From NCBI GenBank assembly GCA_964485395.1, contig CAZAJF010000004.1:62001-126000 (forward strand): a DNA stretch of 64,000 nt, read 5' to 3'. Below, one piece after another: positions 17,230-26,010 of this stretch. The DNA comes from JANNSO01 sp964485395 (GTDB lineage: Bacteria > Spirochaetota > Spirochaetia > Treponematales > UBA12059). The position numbers and the translations under genes were made by a program. The notes below the pieces were generated by a model. That model saw only the letters and a list, made by a program, of their open reading frames with translations. It was not told where the DNA came from and did not search any database. Position 1 is the first letter of the stretch. Each line of letters starts with the position of its first letter.

Positions 17230-18022
17230 CGAAAGCCCCCTCTTCATGCGCCGCCAGGGTCCCCTGCTCAACAAGCTGCGAGAGGCGCTTTCGGGCCGCG
17301 TGGGGGGCGAGGTTATAATAAAGTTTGGCGTCGTATGCGAGGGAGATTGCTCCCGTCTCCTCGGACACCACGAGCACCACGGCGTCGGCGGCCTCCGTCA
17401 GGCCAAGCGCCGCGCGATGCCTCGTTCCGAAACTCTTCTTTATGTCCTGCTGCTCGGACAGGGGAAGGAAACAGGCGGCGGCTGCGATCCTGCCGTCCTT
17501 GATTATCACGGCGCCGTCGTGCAGGGGAGTATCGTATTCGAATATGGAGAGCAGCAGCGCGGAAGAGACGTCGCCGTCTATCTTCGTGCCGTGGTCGATC
17601 AACTCGTCCAGGTTTACGTAGCGGCTGAACGCGATGAGGGCGCCTCGGCGTTTCTGCGAGAGTATTTCCGCCGCGTGCACGATGGCATCTATCTGCGTGG
17701 AGCGCGGCCTTTGCGCCTTGCGGAAGAGGCTGCCCTGCCCCAGCTTGATGAATATCTTGCGCAGTTCGGGCTGAAAAATTATGGCGAGGGCAATGACGAG
17801 GCCCGGAGCCAGCAGGTTGAGCACCCACGAAAGCGTCGCGAGCCTCAGGAAATACGAGATGGCGTAGACGATTGCCAGGAGCGCGGCGCCGCGGGCGAGC
17901 TGAACGGCCTGGGTCTTGAGCAGCAGCTTATAAGTCAGGTAGATGAGCCAAGCGAGTATCGCCACGTCCAGGACTGGGCTTACGTATCTGGATAGAAAAT
18001 TCACTATTTCGCTGAGGCCCAT
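17216..18022 (-). CDS. cdaA: Diadenylate cyclase CdaA (c-di-AMP synthase)
   Basis: 268 residues. Three N-terminal membrane helices (about 17-34, 38-58, 65-82) are followed by the DAC domain with both signature motifs intact: DGA at 169-171 (HDGAVI) and RHR at 201-203 (GTRHRAALG). It makes c-di-AMP from two ATP at the membrane. c-di-AMP controls potassium and osmolyte balance and wall homeostasis in other bacteria. It overlaps cdaR downstream and lies 60 bases after folP, with a possible terminator in that gap. Confidence 0.95.
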   Translation of the reverse strand: MGLSEIVNFLSRYVSPVLDVAILAWLIYLTYKLLLKTQAVQLARGAALLAIVYAISYFLRLATLSWVLNLLAPGLVIALAIIFQPELRKIFIKLGQGSLFRKAQRPRSTQIDAIVHAAEILSQKRRGALIAFSRYVNLDELIDHGTKIDGDVSSALLLSIFEYDTPLHDGAVIIKDGRIAAAACFLPLSEQQDIKKSFGTRHRAALGLTEAADAVVLVVSEETGAISLAYDAKLYYNLAPHAARKRLSQLVEQGTLAAHEEGAFDVEE

Positions 18023-18048
18023 CGATCCGCTACCACCCTTCTTCTCCG

Positions 18049-18072
18049 AAAAAACCGCTCCGCCCGGGCGGA
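18049..18072 (-). terminator. Possible terminator between folP and cdaA
   Basis: On the minus strand the palindrome TCCGCCCGGGCGGA is followed by GCGG and six T. The stem is short but pure GC. It may end or attenuate the folP transcript before cdaA. Confidence 0.4.
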
Positions 18073-18082
18073 TCGATTTTCA

Positions 18083-18931
18083 TTACTTAACTATCGGCAG
18101 CGAAACGCCCTTTCCCGAGAGAATGGCATCGCATACCCGAAGCGCATCCACCGTTTCCGCGACATCGTGCACCCGAAAAACCGCGGCGCCCCGCACCCTG
18201 GCCATGCAGGCTGCGGCCAGCGAGCCGGGAAGCCTGTCGGGCGCCTGCCTTCCGGTAATCGCCCCGACGAAAGCCTTGCGCGACAGCCCCACCAGCACAG
18301 GATACCCCGAGGCGCACAATTCATCAAGCCGATTCAGTATGGCCAGATTATCCTCGAGGCGCTTGCCGAATCCGATTCCGGGGTCCAGAATGATCTTATC
18401 GTTTTTGATTCCCGCGAAGCGGGCTCTTTCCGCCGCCGAGACGAGCCAGGAAAAAACCTCGGCGGGACAGTCATCGTAGTAGGGTTTATCCTGCATCGTG
18501 GCGGGGATGCCTTTTTTATGCATCAGGATCACCGGGACTCCGCGCTTCGCGCAAAGGGGAGCCATTTCCGGGTCGTCGTCCAGGGCGGATACGTCGTTTA
18601 CGATATCAGCGCCGGCATCCAGCGCCTGCCGGGCTACTTCCGCCTTGCGCGTATCCACCGAAATTGAAACATCCCACCGTGCGCGTATCGCCTGGACGGC
18701 AGGCATTACCCGCGCCAACTCTTCTTCCAAGCCGACGTACGCCGCACCCGGCCTGGTGGATTCGCCGCCCACATCGATTATGCAAGCGCCGCCTGCGACC
18801 ATCGCCGCGGCGGCCTCCACGAGAGCGTCGCCTGCGACCCTGCTGCCCGAATAAAAAGAATCGGGCGTCGCATTGATGACGCCCATGACATGAAATCCTG
18901 TGGAAAAAGAAAGGTTGCGCCCGTTGGCCAA
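18083..18931 (-). CDS. folP: Dihydropteroate synthase
   Basis: 282 residues. It joins pterin pyrophosphate and p-aminobenzoate in folate synthesis. Family signatures are complete: MGVINATPDSFYSG, DVGGESTRPGA, ISVDTRKAEVAR, DIVNDVSALDDD, ILDPGIGFGKR, VLVGLSRKAF and the C-terminal FRVHDVAETVDAL. TTG at 18931 sits two bases after the dnaJ stop, so it is probably co-translated; a weak alternative is ATG 18886, which would remove the first strand. Confidence 0.95.
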   Translation of the reverse strand: MANGRNLSFSTGFHVMGVINATPDSFYSGSRVAGDALVEAAAAMVAGGACIIDVGGESTRPGAAYVGLEEELARVMPAVQAIRARWDVSISVDTRKAEVARQALDAGADIVNDVSALDDDPEMAPLCAKRGVPVILMHKKGIPATMQDKPYYDDCPAEVFSWLVSAAERARFAGIKNDKIILDPGIGFGKRLEDNLAILNRLDELCASGYPVLVGLSRKAFVGAITGRQAPDRLPGSLAAACMARVRGAAVFRVHDVAETVDALRVCDAILSGKGVSLPIVK

Positions 18932-18933
18932 GG

Positions 18934-20076
18934 TTATTTCAGCTCTGAAAGCTTGATGGGTTTCGGGGTTCCTTCTTCGCCTTCGACTTTTTGGAGTTCT
19001 TCAAGCAATTCCCTGCCTTTGCGCGAAAGCTTTAAAGGCACCTGAATCATCAGCTTGATATACATATCGCCGCGGCGTGCCCCGCCATTGGCACCGGGGA
19101 CGCCTTCCTCGCGGAGGCGCAGCATCTTGCCGTGCTGGGTTCCGGCGGGAACGGTTATCTTTACTTTTTTTCCGTCGATCGTGGGGACGGTAATCTCGCC
19201 GCCCAGGGCTGCCATCGTTATTGAAACGGGCACCGCGCAATAGAGGTCGAACCCGTCGCGCTCAAAAAATTCATGCGGCTTGACGTGCACGAAAACATAG
19301 AGGTCGCCCGGGCGCCCGCCGTTCGTGCCCGAATCGCCCTGGCCGGCCACCGAGAGCCTCCTGCCGTCATCCATTCCCGGGGGTATGGTTACCTTTATCT
19401 TCTGCTTTTTCTTGGAGAGTCCGGCACCGGCGCATGCTCGGCACGGTTTGTCCACGATATGGCCTTCGCCTTTGCAGGTGGGACAGGGACTGGCTATCGA
19501 GAAAAAACCGGAGCTGCGACGGACCTGGCCCGAGCCTTGGCAGGTGGGGCATACCTTACGGCCGCCGCCCGCTTCCGCCCCGGACCCGTTGCACACCGAG
19601 CAGGCTTCGTCTTTGCTGTACGCGATTTCAACGTTGGCGCCGAACACCGCCTGCTCGAACGTGAGGTCGAGGTCGTAGCGGAGATTCGAGCCGCGGGGAG
19701 GCTCGCCCCGCCTGCGCCCGGAAGTGGAGCCCCGTGAACCGCCGAAGAGGTTGTCGAATATATTGGAAAAATCGCCAAATCCGCCGAAGATGTCTTCGAA
19801 GTCGCGATAAATATTGGAGAAATCCTGTGGACCCTGTCCACCGGTCATCCCGTCCACTCCCGCAAAACCGAACTGGTCGAAGGCCGCGCGCTTTTGGTCG
19901 TCGCACAGAACCTCGTATGCCTCGGTAGCTTCCTTGAAACGTTCCTCGGCAGCCTTGTCGCCTGGATTCTTGTCAGGATGGTTAAGAATCGCGAGCTTGC
20001 GGTAGGCTTTCTTTATATCGTCCTTGGAGGCGTTCTTGGGCACTCCCATGACTTCGTAATAATCTCGTTTGGCCAC
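18934..20076 (-). CDS. dnaJ: Chaperone DnaJ
   Basis: 380 residues, a full type I DnaJ. J-domain with HPD at 33-35; Gly/Phe-rich linker (FGGFGDFSNIFDNLFGG); four zinc-binding repeats CSVCNGSG, CPTCQGSG, CPTCKGEG and CRACAGAG; then the two C-terminal beta domains. It delivers substrate to DnaK and stimulates its ATPase. It is separated from dnaK by 187 bases that hold a structured repeat. Confidence 0.97.
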   Translation of the reverse strand: MAKRDYYEVMGVPKNASKDDIKKAYRKLAILNHPDKNPGDKAAEERFKEATEAYEVLCDDQKRAAFDQFGFAGVDGMTGGQGPQDFSNIYRDFEDIFGGFGDFSNIFDNLFGGSRGSTSGRRRGEPPRGSNLRYDLDLTFEQAVFGANVEIAYSKDEACSVCNGSGAEAGGGRKVCPTCQGSGQVRRSSGFFSIASPCPTCKGEGHIVDKPCRACAGAGLSKKKQKIKVTIPPGMDDGRRLSVAGQGDSGTNGGRPGDLYVFVHVKPHEFFERDGFDLYCAVPVSITMAALGGEITVPTIDGKKVKITVPAGTQHGKMLRLREEGVPGANGGARRGDMYIKLMIQVPLKLSRKGRELLEELQKVEGEEGTPKPIKLSELK

Positions 20077-20100
20077 GGTAAATCCTTCGTAAAAATATTA

Positions 20101-20244
20101 GCCACGGAGGCACGATGAAAGGGGGAAGTCTCCCCCTCGCTACGAAGGTCGCGCGAAGCGCAACGCTTCTCCGCTACCCCCTCTCCGGGGAGACCCCGGA
20201 CCCCTGCGCCGCTCAATGTTTCGCGTCGCATGCGCCTCCGTGGC
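20101..20244. repeat. 144-bp structured element between dnaK and dnaJ
   Basis: The element is bounded by perfect 11-base inverted ends, GCCACGGAGGC (20101-20111) and GCCTCCGTGGC (20234-20244). Inside lie three more hairpins: GGGGGA/TCCCCC near 20121-20136, GAAGCG-CAA-CGCTTC (20155-20169) and TCCGGGG-AGA-CCCCGGA (20184-20200). No coding frame with a start is evident. The build resembles a MITE or a large REP-type element inserted within an operon. It could also act as an mRNA stabiliser or processing site that sets the dnaK:dnaJ ratio. Confidence 0.6.
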
Positions 20245-20263
20245 AAAAATCAGAATCTAAATG

Positions 20264-22203
20264 CTATTTCTTGTCGTCGTCGTCCACTACGCGGTAATCG
20301 GCGTCTTCCGCGCCTTTGTTTGAGGAATTCCCGGAATTGCCGGAACCCTGCTGGGCATCGGGACCCGGCTGTCCGCCGGGAGCTCCGTCAGCGGGACCGC
20401 CGGCGGGTCCGCCAGGCTGCTGTCCGGTTTTCTTATAGAGTTCCTCGGTTATCTTGTAGGAAATCTGCTTGAGCGCCTCGGTCTTGGCCTTCATCTGCTC
20501 GATGTCGTTGGACTCGATGGCCTTTTTCAATTCGGCGATCGCGGTATCGGCGGCGGTCTTGTCTTCCGGGTTAACCTTGTCGCCAAGGTCTTTCAAGGAT
20601 TTCTCGGTGGAATACAGGAAGGTATCCGCCTCGTTCCTCACTTCGGCGCGCTCGCGCTCTTTCTTGTCTTCCTCGGCGTGGGCTTCCGCTTCCTTGACCA
20701 TGCGGTCTATGTCGGAATCCGCGAGGCCCGAGCTTGCTTCTATGCGTATCTTCTGCTCTTTGCCCGTGCCTAGGTCTTTAGCGGACACATGCACGATGCC
20801 GTTGGCGTCGATGTCGAACGTCACCTCGATCTGCGGCACCCCGCGTGGGGCGGGCGGGATTCCCTCAAGGTCGAATCGGCCAAGCGTGCGGTTTTGCGTA
20901 GCCATTTCACGCTCGCCCTGGAGTACGTGAATGCTTACCGTGGACTGACTGTCGCCGGCCGTGGAGAATATCTGGCTCTTCCTGCAGGGAATCGTCGTGT
21001 TACGGGTGATAAGGCGGGTAAATACGCCGCCGAGGGTCTCAATACCCAAGGAAAGCGGGGTAACGTCCAGCAGGAGCACGTCCTTGACGTCGCCGCCCAG
21101 GATTCCGCCCTGGATGGCCGCGCCTACGGCTACGGACTCGTCGGGATTCACGCCTTTGCTGGGCTCCCTGCCGAACAGCTCTTTTACGAGCTGCTGTACT
21201 TTGGGAATGCGGGTAGATCCGCCGACAAGCAGAACTTCGTCGATCTGAGCCGCGGTGATTCCAGCGTCGGCCAAGGCCTTCTTGCAAGGTTCCTTTGATT
21301 TCTCCAGGTAATCGTCTATCAGGCGCTCGAACTGGGCGCGGGTCAGGCTCTTCTGGAGATGCTTGGGGCCGGATGCGTCCGCCGTGATGAACGGCAGGTT
21401 TATCTCCGCCTGCTGCGTGTTGGACAGCTCGATCTTGGCCTTTTCGGCGGCCTCCTTGAGGCGCTGGAGGGCCATCTTGTCCTTGGACAGGTCGATGACG
21501 GAGTNNNNNNNNNNATGCGGCGGTCGAAGTCGTCGCCGCCGAGGTGGGTGTCGCCGTTCGTGGACTTAACCTCGAATACTCCCTCGCCGAGCTCGAGAAT
21601 GGAAACGTCGAAGGTACCGCCGCCAAGGTCGTATACCGCGATGATCTTTTCTTTTTTCTGGTCTTTATTGAAGCCGTAGGCGAGCGCCGCGGCGGTAGGC
21701 TCGTTGATGATGCGCTTTACCTCGAGACCGGCGATCTTGCCTGCATCCTTGGTAGCCTGGCGCTGGGCATCGTTGAAATACGCGGGAACGGTGATTACGG
21801 CTTCGGTTACTTCCTCGCCCAGATAATCTTCCGCGGTTTTTTTCATCTTCTGGAGTACGAAGGCGCTGATTTCCTGGGGGCTGTACATTTTACCGGCCGC
21901 ATCCACGCGCACGTCGTTCTGATGCGAAATAACCTTGTAGGGAACAAGGCTGATCTCGTTCTGGACTTCCTCGTAGCGGCGTCCCATGAAACGCTTCATC
22001 GAATAGACCGTGTTCTCGGGATTCGTGATCATCTGGTTTTTTGCAGGCTGGCCGACGACGCGTTCGCCTTTGCCGGTAAAACCAACGATTGACGGGGTGG
22101 TGCGCTGGCCCTCGGAGTTGGCGATGACGAGCGGCTCTCCGCCTTCCATAACGGCTACGCAGCTATTGGTCGTTCCAAGATCGATTCCTATAATTCTTCC
22201 CAT
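20264..22203 (-). CDS. dnaK: Chaperone DnaK (Hsp70), interrupted by an assembly gap
   Basis: The Hsp70 ATPase start IIGIDLGTTNSCVAVMEGG, the phosphate loop AVYDLGGGTFDVSILE, the substrate-binding domain (DVTPLSLGIETLGG) and the acidic tail VVDDDDKK are all present. Ten Ns at 21505-21514 break the frame: the N-terminal part reads to GGDDFDRR and the rest resumes at SVIDLSKDKMALQRLKEAAEKAK. By comparison with other DnaK about 12 residues are missing, so the Ns are a placeholder and not a true length. The gene is not a pseudogene on this evidence. AAGGAG precedes ATG 22203. Order grpE-dnaK-dnaJ is conserved. Confidence 0.95.
21505..21514. other. Assembly gap of ten Ns inside dnaK
   Basis: Ten consecutive Ns. 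The bordering codons (AT. on one side, .AC on the other) need 3n+2 missing bases to keep frame, which ten does not satisfy. About 35 bases are expected from the conserved DnaK sequence. Confidence 0.95.
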
Positions 22204-22269
22204 GGTAGTCTCCTTGTTCTTCTTTAAAGCAGGTCTCTCGATTACCTGCAGGTCGTTACCTTAAATATA

Positions 22270-22932
22270 CTAAGATTGAGCTGTCGGCATGCGCACTTTT
22301 ACCTTCGATGTACGCAAGATTCTTTCTTTAAGTTTGTAGCCCTTGCTGTATTCCTCGATAACCAGCGGATCGGGGCAGTCGCCCTGCTCGCTCATCATGG
22401 CTTCGTGCATGTTCGGGTCGAACGCCTGATTGAGCGAATCGAAGCGCACGAGGCCGTATTTGTTCTCGAGGAGGCTAAGAAAATGCTTTCGTATCATATC
22501 GACCCCGTCATGCAAGGACTGAAACTCCCGCGAAGTCTCGGAGCTCTGCACAGCACGGTCGAAATTATCCAGAACGTCCACGAGATCGGTCAGAAGCTGC
22601 GAGTTCGCAAACTGCACGGCATCGTCCTTCTCCCGGAACATTCGCTTTCGGAAATTCTCGTAATCCGCCAGTTTGCGCAGGTACTGATCCTTGAGCGTGG
22701 ACAATTCCTCTTCCAAAGCCTTGATTCTGGCGTCGCGTTCGGCCAATTGAGCAGCCGTCTTGTCCGTCGCGAAAGCGGCCGCGTCGTCTGCCTGCTTTTT
22801 TTCAGGCTCGCTCGCTGAGCCTTCGGCGGATATCGGTGCCTCGTCTGCCTTTACGGACGTAGTTTCCGTACCGTCATGTGCGGATAAATTTTGGTCCGCT
22901 TCTTCGTTTTCCTGTTTTCGGTGCTTGGACAT
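22270..22932 (-). CDS. grpE: Nucleotide exchange factor GrpE
   Basis: 220 residues. A disordered, acidic Ala/Glu/Lys-rich N-terminus is followed by the long coiled coil (ALEEELSTLKDQYLRKLADYENFRKR) and the beta head with the conserved FDPNMHEAM. GrpE releases ADP from DnaK. It heads the minus-strand cluster. GCGAGG serves as ribosome site. No CIRCE operator and no hrcA are seen upstream. Confidence 0.95.
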   Translation of the reverse strand: MSKHRKQENEEADQNLSAHDGTETTSVKADEAPISAEGSASEPEKKQADDAAAFATDKTAAQLAERDARIKALEEELSTLKDQYLRKLADYENFRKRMFREKDDAVQFANSQLLTDLVDVLDNFDRAVQSSETSREFQSLHDGVDMIRKHFLSLLENKYGLVRFDSLNQAFDPNMHEAMMSEQGDCPDPLVIEEYSKGYKLKERILRTSKVKVRMPTAQS

Positions 22933-23139
22933 AGCCTCGCTCTATAAAAATATGATTTAAAACCCTACTATAAAGTGAGGTAGTTGTGAATACTCGCTAA
23001 AAATAATAACTAATGTTTTACAAGGTCAAGCAGATTTTGCCGCTAGATGCTATAATTCGCCGTATTCCGCATAAATTCATCGTTTATTTACCAAAACCGC
23101 CCTTAAATCCATAATGGCCGAAAGGTGGCCGCAAACGCC

Positions 23140-23167
23140 TTGACATTCTGCACCGTTGGCTTAACAT
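23140..23167 (+). promoter_or_regulatory. Promoter of rpoN
   Basis: TTGACA (23140-23145), 16 bases, TAACAT (23162-23167). It lies inside the longest possible reading of rpoN, which argues for the downstream GTG start. Confidence 0.6.
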
Positions 23168-23244
23168 TAAAGAGAGGGTTAACCAGCCTGATGTGGCCTA
23201 ACCCGAGTTTAGATTATAAGAGAACCAAGAACGGAGTTTTTGCG

Positions 23245-24618
23245 GTGCAGGTACAACGACCTTCGATAATACAGGAACAAAGACAGAGACTGAGTCCCCA
23301 AATGATTCAGGCGATTCGTCTTATGTCCTTGCCGATACATGAGTTAAAAGAAGAAATGCAAATAGAGATCGAAAGAAATCCAGCCCTGGAAATCGTAGAG
23401 GATCGTTCCACCGTCTCGCTGGAAAGCCTGGGAGACGAACATGCGGGAGATGCGGACATACAAACCGGACCCGAGGATATTTCAGATCCCGGATATGCCC
23501 GCGGCAGCACCGAAGACAGCGATGCCAAGCGCAATTTCCTCGAAGGGGCCATTTCCGTGCCCGAGACCCTCCAGGAACACCTCCTGTGGCAATTAAGACT
23601 CTATCCGATATCTCCAGCCTTACGGGATGCCGGTGAGTTGCTCATACAAAATCTCGATTCGGACGGCTTCCATAAAGAAGACCCGTTTTCGGTCTGCCCC
23701 AATATCCAAGCCAGCATTGTGGAGGCGGCCATTGAGATAATACAAAAACTGGACCCTATCGGGGTATGCACGCGGGATTACCGCCAGTCCCTGATTATCC
23801 AGACCCAGGCAGCCACCGATGCGCCATTCGGTTCCCTCGACATCGTAAGGGATTACATCGACCTGCTCGAGCACGGCAAACTTTCCGACATCCAAAAAAA
23901 GCTGCGGCTGTCCGACAAGCAGTTTGAGACGGCGTTGACGTTCGTAAAGGGCTTGAATCCATTCCCCGGAAGGCAGTACTCCCCCCTGGAGACCCGTTTC
24001 GTCATACCCGACGTCCAGGTGAAGCTCAAGGACGGTGAGTTCGTCATCACGATCAACGATGAAGAAATTCCGGTTCTGGGCATCAATCCGTTCTTCGACC
24101 AGCTTTCGGAAGCGAAACACGATAAAGCTACGGACAGTTTCGTTAAGGACAATATCAAGCAGGCTAAATGGTTTATCCAGAGCATCCACCAACGCAACCG
24201 GACCTTGCTCAAGGTTATGCGCTCCATCGTGGAGTTCCAGCGCTCGTTTTTCATCCGCGGGCCTAAATACCTAGCCCCGCTCACCCTGAAGGACATCGCC
24301 AACGAAGTGGGCGTGCATGAGACGACGATATCCCGCATCGCGGGAAAAAAATACGTGCAGACTGATTTCGGAATCTTCGAGCTGCGCTATTTTTTCACGA
24401 ACAGCATCTCGGGTTCGGGCAGCTCCGGCTCGCGCTTCTCGAAAGAAGGAGTCAAGCAGATCATCAAGGAACTGATCAGCAACGAGTCCAACATCATGTC
24501 GGACCAGGATATCGCGGAACTTCTTTCCCGGAAAGGCATCAAGCTCGCGCGCCGCACCGTTTCCAAGTACCGGGGTGAATTGCATGTCGATTCGTCCTTC
24601 AGCAGGAAACATTCATAG
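23245..24618 (+). CDS. rpoN: RNA polymerase sigma-54 factor
   Basis: 457 residues from GTG 23245, which has GGAG eight bases upstream; the frame is open to 23125, but that part contains the promoter and does not resemble sigma-54. Region I is QEQRQRLSPQMIQAIRLMSLPIHEL, with the Gln-rich character of the family. The helix-turn-helix region includes LKDIANEVGVHETTISRI, and the RpoN box is seen as ARRTVSKYRGEL near the end. Sigma-54 needs AAA+ activators and reads -24/-12 promoters. No such promoter or activator was recognised in this window. hpf follows, as in many bacteria. Confidence 0.95.
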   Translation: MQVQRPSIIQEQRQRLSPQMIQAIRLMSLPIHELKEEMQIEIERNPALEIVEDRSTVSLESLGDEHAGDADIQTGPEDISDPGYARGSTEDSDAKRNFLEGAISVPETLQEHLLWQLRLYPISPALRDAGELLIQNLDSDGFHKEDPFSVCPNIQASIVEAAIEIIQKLDPIGVCTRDYRQSLIIQTQAATDAPFGSLDIVRDYIDLLEHGKLSDIQKKLRLSDKQFETALTFVKGLNPFPGRQYSPLETRFVIPDVQVKLKDGEFVITINDEEIPVLGINPFFDQLSEAKHDKATDSFVKDNIKQAKWFIQSIHQRNRTLLKVMRSIVEFQRSFFIRGPKYLAPLTLKDIANEVGVHETTISRIAGKKYVQTDFGIFELRYFFTNSISGSGSSGSRFSKEGVKQIIKELISNESNIMSDQDIAELLSRKGIKLARRTVSKYRGELHVDSSFSRKHS

Positions 24619-24656
24619 AAAAAACCAATCGGCGGAGGCCGAGTTCAGAGGCGCTT

Positions 24657-24714
24657 ATTTTCAAATCGCGACGCGATTTGAAAATTCTTCAGGAACACTG
24701 CGCCCGTACGGGCG
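24657..24714. promoter_or_regulatory. Two perfect hairpins between rpoN and hpf
   Basis: ATTTTCAAATCGC and its exact reverse complement flank GAC (24657-24685), giving a 13-pair stem. CGCCCGTACGGGCG (24701-24714) is a perfect 14-base palindrome. Neither is followed by a T-run, so read-through into hpf with processing or partial attenuation is likelier than full termination. Confidence 0.55.
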
Positions 24715-24774
24715 TTATACGATACAGGGTCGACGGCGAGCACCAGGCACGCCAGCGCCCGCAAGGAGGGACAC

Positions 24775-25065
24775 ATGAATATCGACGTCAGGGCTGTACA
24801 TTTTGACCTGGGCGAAAACGCCAGAGGCTATCTGGACAAGAAGCTCGAGAGAATTTCGTACGCTAAAGACCTGATTGTGGATCTGTTGTTCGCGTTTACT
24901 AAAGAAAAACAGTTCAAGTGCGAGTGCACCGTGAATTTCAGATGGGGCGCGAGCGCGCACGTGCAGGAAACGGACTTTGACCTCATAGCGGGCATCGACA
25001 AGCTCATGGATATATTGGAACAGAAAATAACCAAGGAAAAATCGAAACACCAGGACAAGAAATAA
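24775..25065 (+). CDS. hpf: Ribosome hibernation promoting factor, short form
   Basis: 96 residues with the HPF/YfiA fold: MNIDVRAVHFDLGENARGYLDKKLERI, then the ECTVNF strand, and the helix FDLIAGIDKLMDILEQKI. Short HPF lacks the C-terminal dimerising domain of long HPF. It binds the decoding centre of idle ribosomes. AAGGAGGG precedes the ATG. Two hairpins lie between it and rpoN. Confidence 0.9.
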   Translation: MNIDVRAVHFDLGENARGYLDKKLERISYAKDLIVDLLFAFTKEKQFKCECTVNFRWGASAHVQETDFDLIAGIDKLMDILEQKITKEKSKHQDKK

Positions 25066-25072
25066 AAATGGA

Positions 25073-25103
25073 GACCCGTCGGGCCGAAAGGCCCGGCAGG
25101 GTC
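25073..25103. terminator. GNRA-capped hairpin between hpf and the convergent nuclease-like gene
   Basis: Nested arms GACCC/GGGTC and CGGGCC/GGCCCG enclose a GAAA tetraloop. It sits between convergent genes where a terminator is expected, but no T-run follows, so the mode of termination is uncertain. Confidence 0.45.
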
Positions 25104-25106
25104 GCC

Positions 25107-25982
25107 CTATCGATATACCCGAATCGTGGCTTTCAGGAACACGTGGTCGGAGGGCAACCGGGATCTTTCGGCATAATTGACCGGAACTTCGTCCACTATG
25201 GTTCCGCCGTCCAGGACTTCCAGATCGTTTGAGATAAAAATATAATCAAGCTGGCTGAAATTGGGGTGAGCCCCGAAGTAATAATGCGTAAACCGGTCTT
25301 TTTCGGGGATTTTCAGGGCTTCAAGCACATCCCGAAACGGTAACTCGAGGAATTCATCGAACTCGAACTGGTTTTCGCCGCGTATCGCTATGCCGTTGAA
25401 GTCTCCCATCACGATGCACTTGCTCCGCTTGACCACGGCGCACAGCTTCCGGATTTCCTGGAGCCGCTTCTCGATCCCCGAGTCGGGGCCGTACTGGGAC
25501 TTCAGATGCACCACGAATACCGTGAGCGAAATCCCCTTCCCGGCAAGTTTTACCTTAAGCAGGTTCCGCGAGAAATCCCCGTCGACGTTTTTCACGTCTA
25601 CGGTGGAGACAAGCCCTTTCCTGACGAGAGCCCCGACGAAAATTCCCCTCGTGCTGTTTTTCTGGTGAAGGAAGCAATCGTAGCGGTCATCCAGGAAATA
25701 CCGGTTGAAATTAACGAGCGTCTCCAGCCCCCCAACCTCGCACATCCCGATGAAATCGAAGTTTTCGCGCTTGATGGTAGTCGCGATCTCCGCGATCTTG
25801 CCCAGATCCTTGTTGGGGTTGTAGATGGATTTGTTCATCCCCATGTACTGCTCGTTCGAAAGCTGGGAGAACTCCTCGGGCGAGTAATCCCTGTCCAGAA
25901 GCAGATAGAAGTTTTCGGCGTTAAAGGTGGCAAGCTTCATGCCGTGCGCCCACGGGCACGAGCGCCCTTCAACGGACGGCAT
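25107..25982 (-). CDS. Endonuclease/exonuclease/phosphatase family protein
   Basis: 291 residues if ATG 25982 is used (AGGA upstream), 277 from ATG 25940, where homology begins with KLATFNAENFY. EEP-fold active-site residues are visible: Asn in FNAENFY, Glu in GMCEVGGLE, Asp and Asn in VMGDFNG, and the late SDHVFL. The family includes nucleases, sphingomyelinases and phosphoesterases. No signal peptide is seen, so it is probably cytoplasmic. It lies 28 bases downstream of pepF and probably shares its transcript. Substrate unknown. Confidence 0.85.
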   Translation of the reverse strand: MPSVEGRSCPWAHGMKLATFNAENFYLLLDRDYSPEEFSQLSNEQYMGMNKSIYNPNKDLGKIAEIATTIKRENFDFIGMCEVGGLETLVNFNRYFLDDRYDCFLHQKNSTRGIFVGALVRKGLVSTVDVKNVDGDFSRNLLKVKLAGKGISLTVFVVHLKSQYGPDSGIEKRLQEIRKLCAVVKRSKCIVMGDFNGIAIRGENQFEFDEFLELPFRDVLEALKIPEKDRFTHYYFGAHPNFSQLDYIFISNDLEVLDGGTIVDEVPVNYAERSRLPSDHVFLKATIRVYR

Positions 25983-26010
25983 GAAGCTATTCCTGCGCAG
26001 GACGGTTTTA

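Noticed and set aside
20264..22203. dnaK as a pseudogene or two genes
   Set aside because: The break coincides with the run of Ns and both sides join in the conserved Hsp70 order.
22933..23124. CIRCE heat-shock operator upstream of grpE
   Set aside because: A partial TTAGC..GAGT resemblance was seen, but the second half-site GAGTGCTAA is missing.
23125..23244. N-terminal extension of RpoN
   Set aside because: It contains a TTGACA promoter and has no sigma-54 similarity; GTG 23245 has a well-placed ribosome site.
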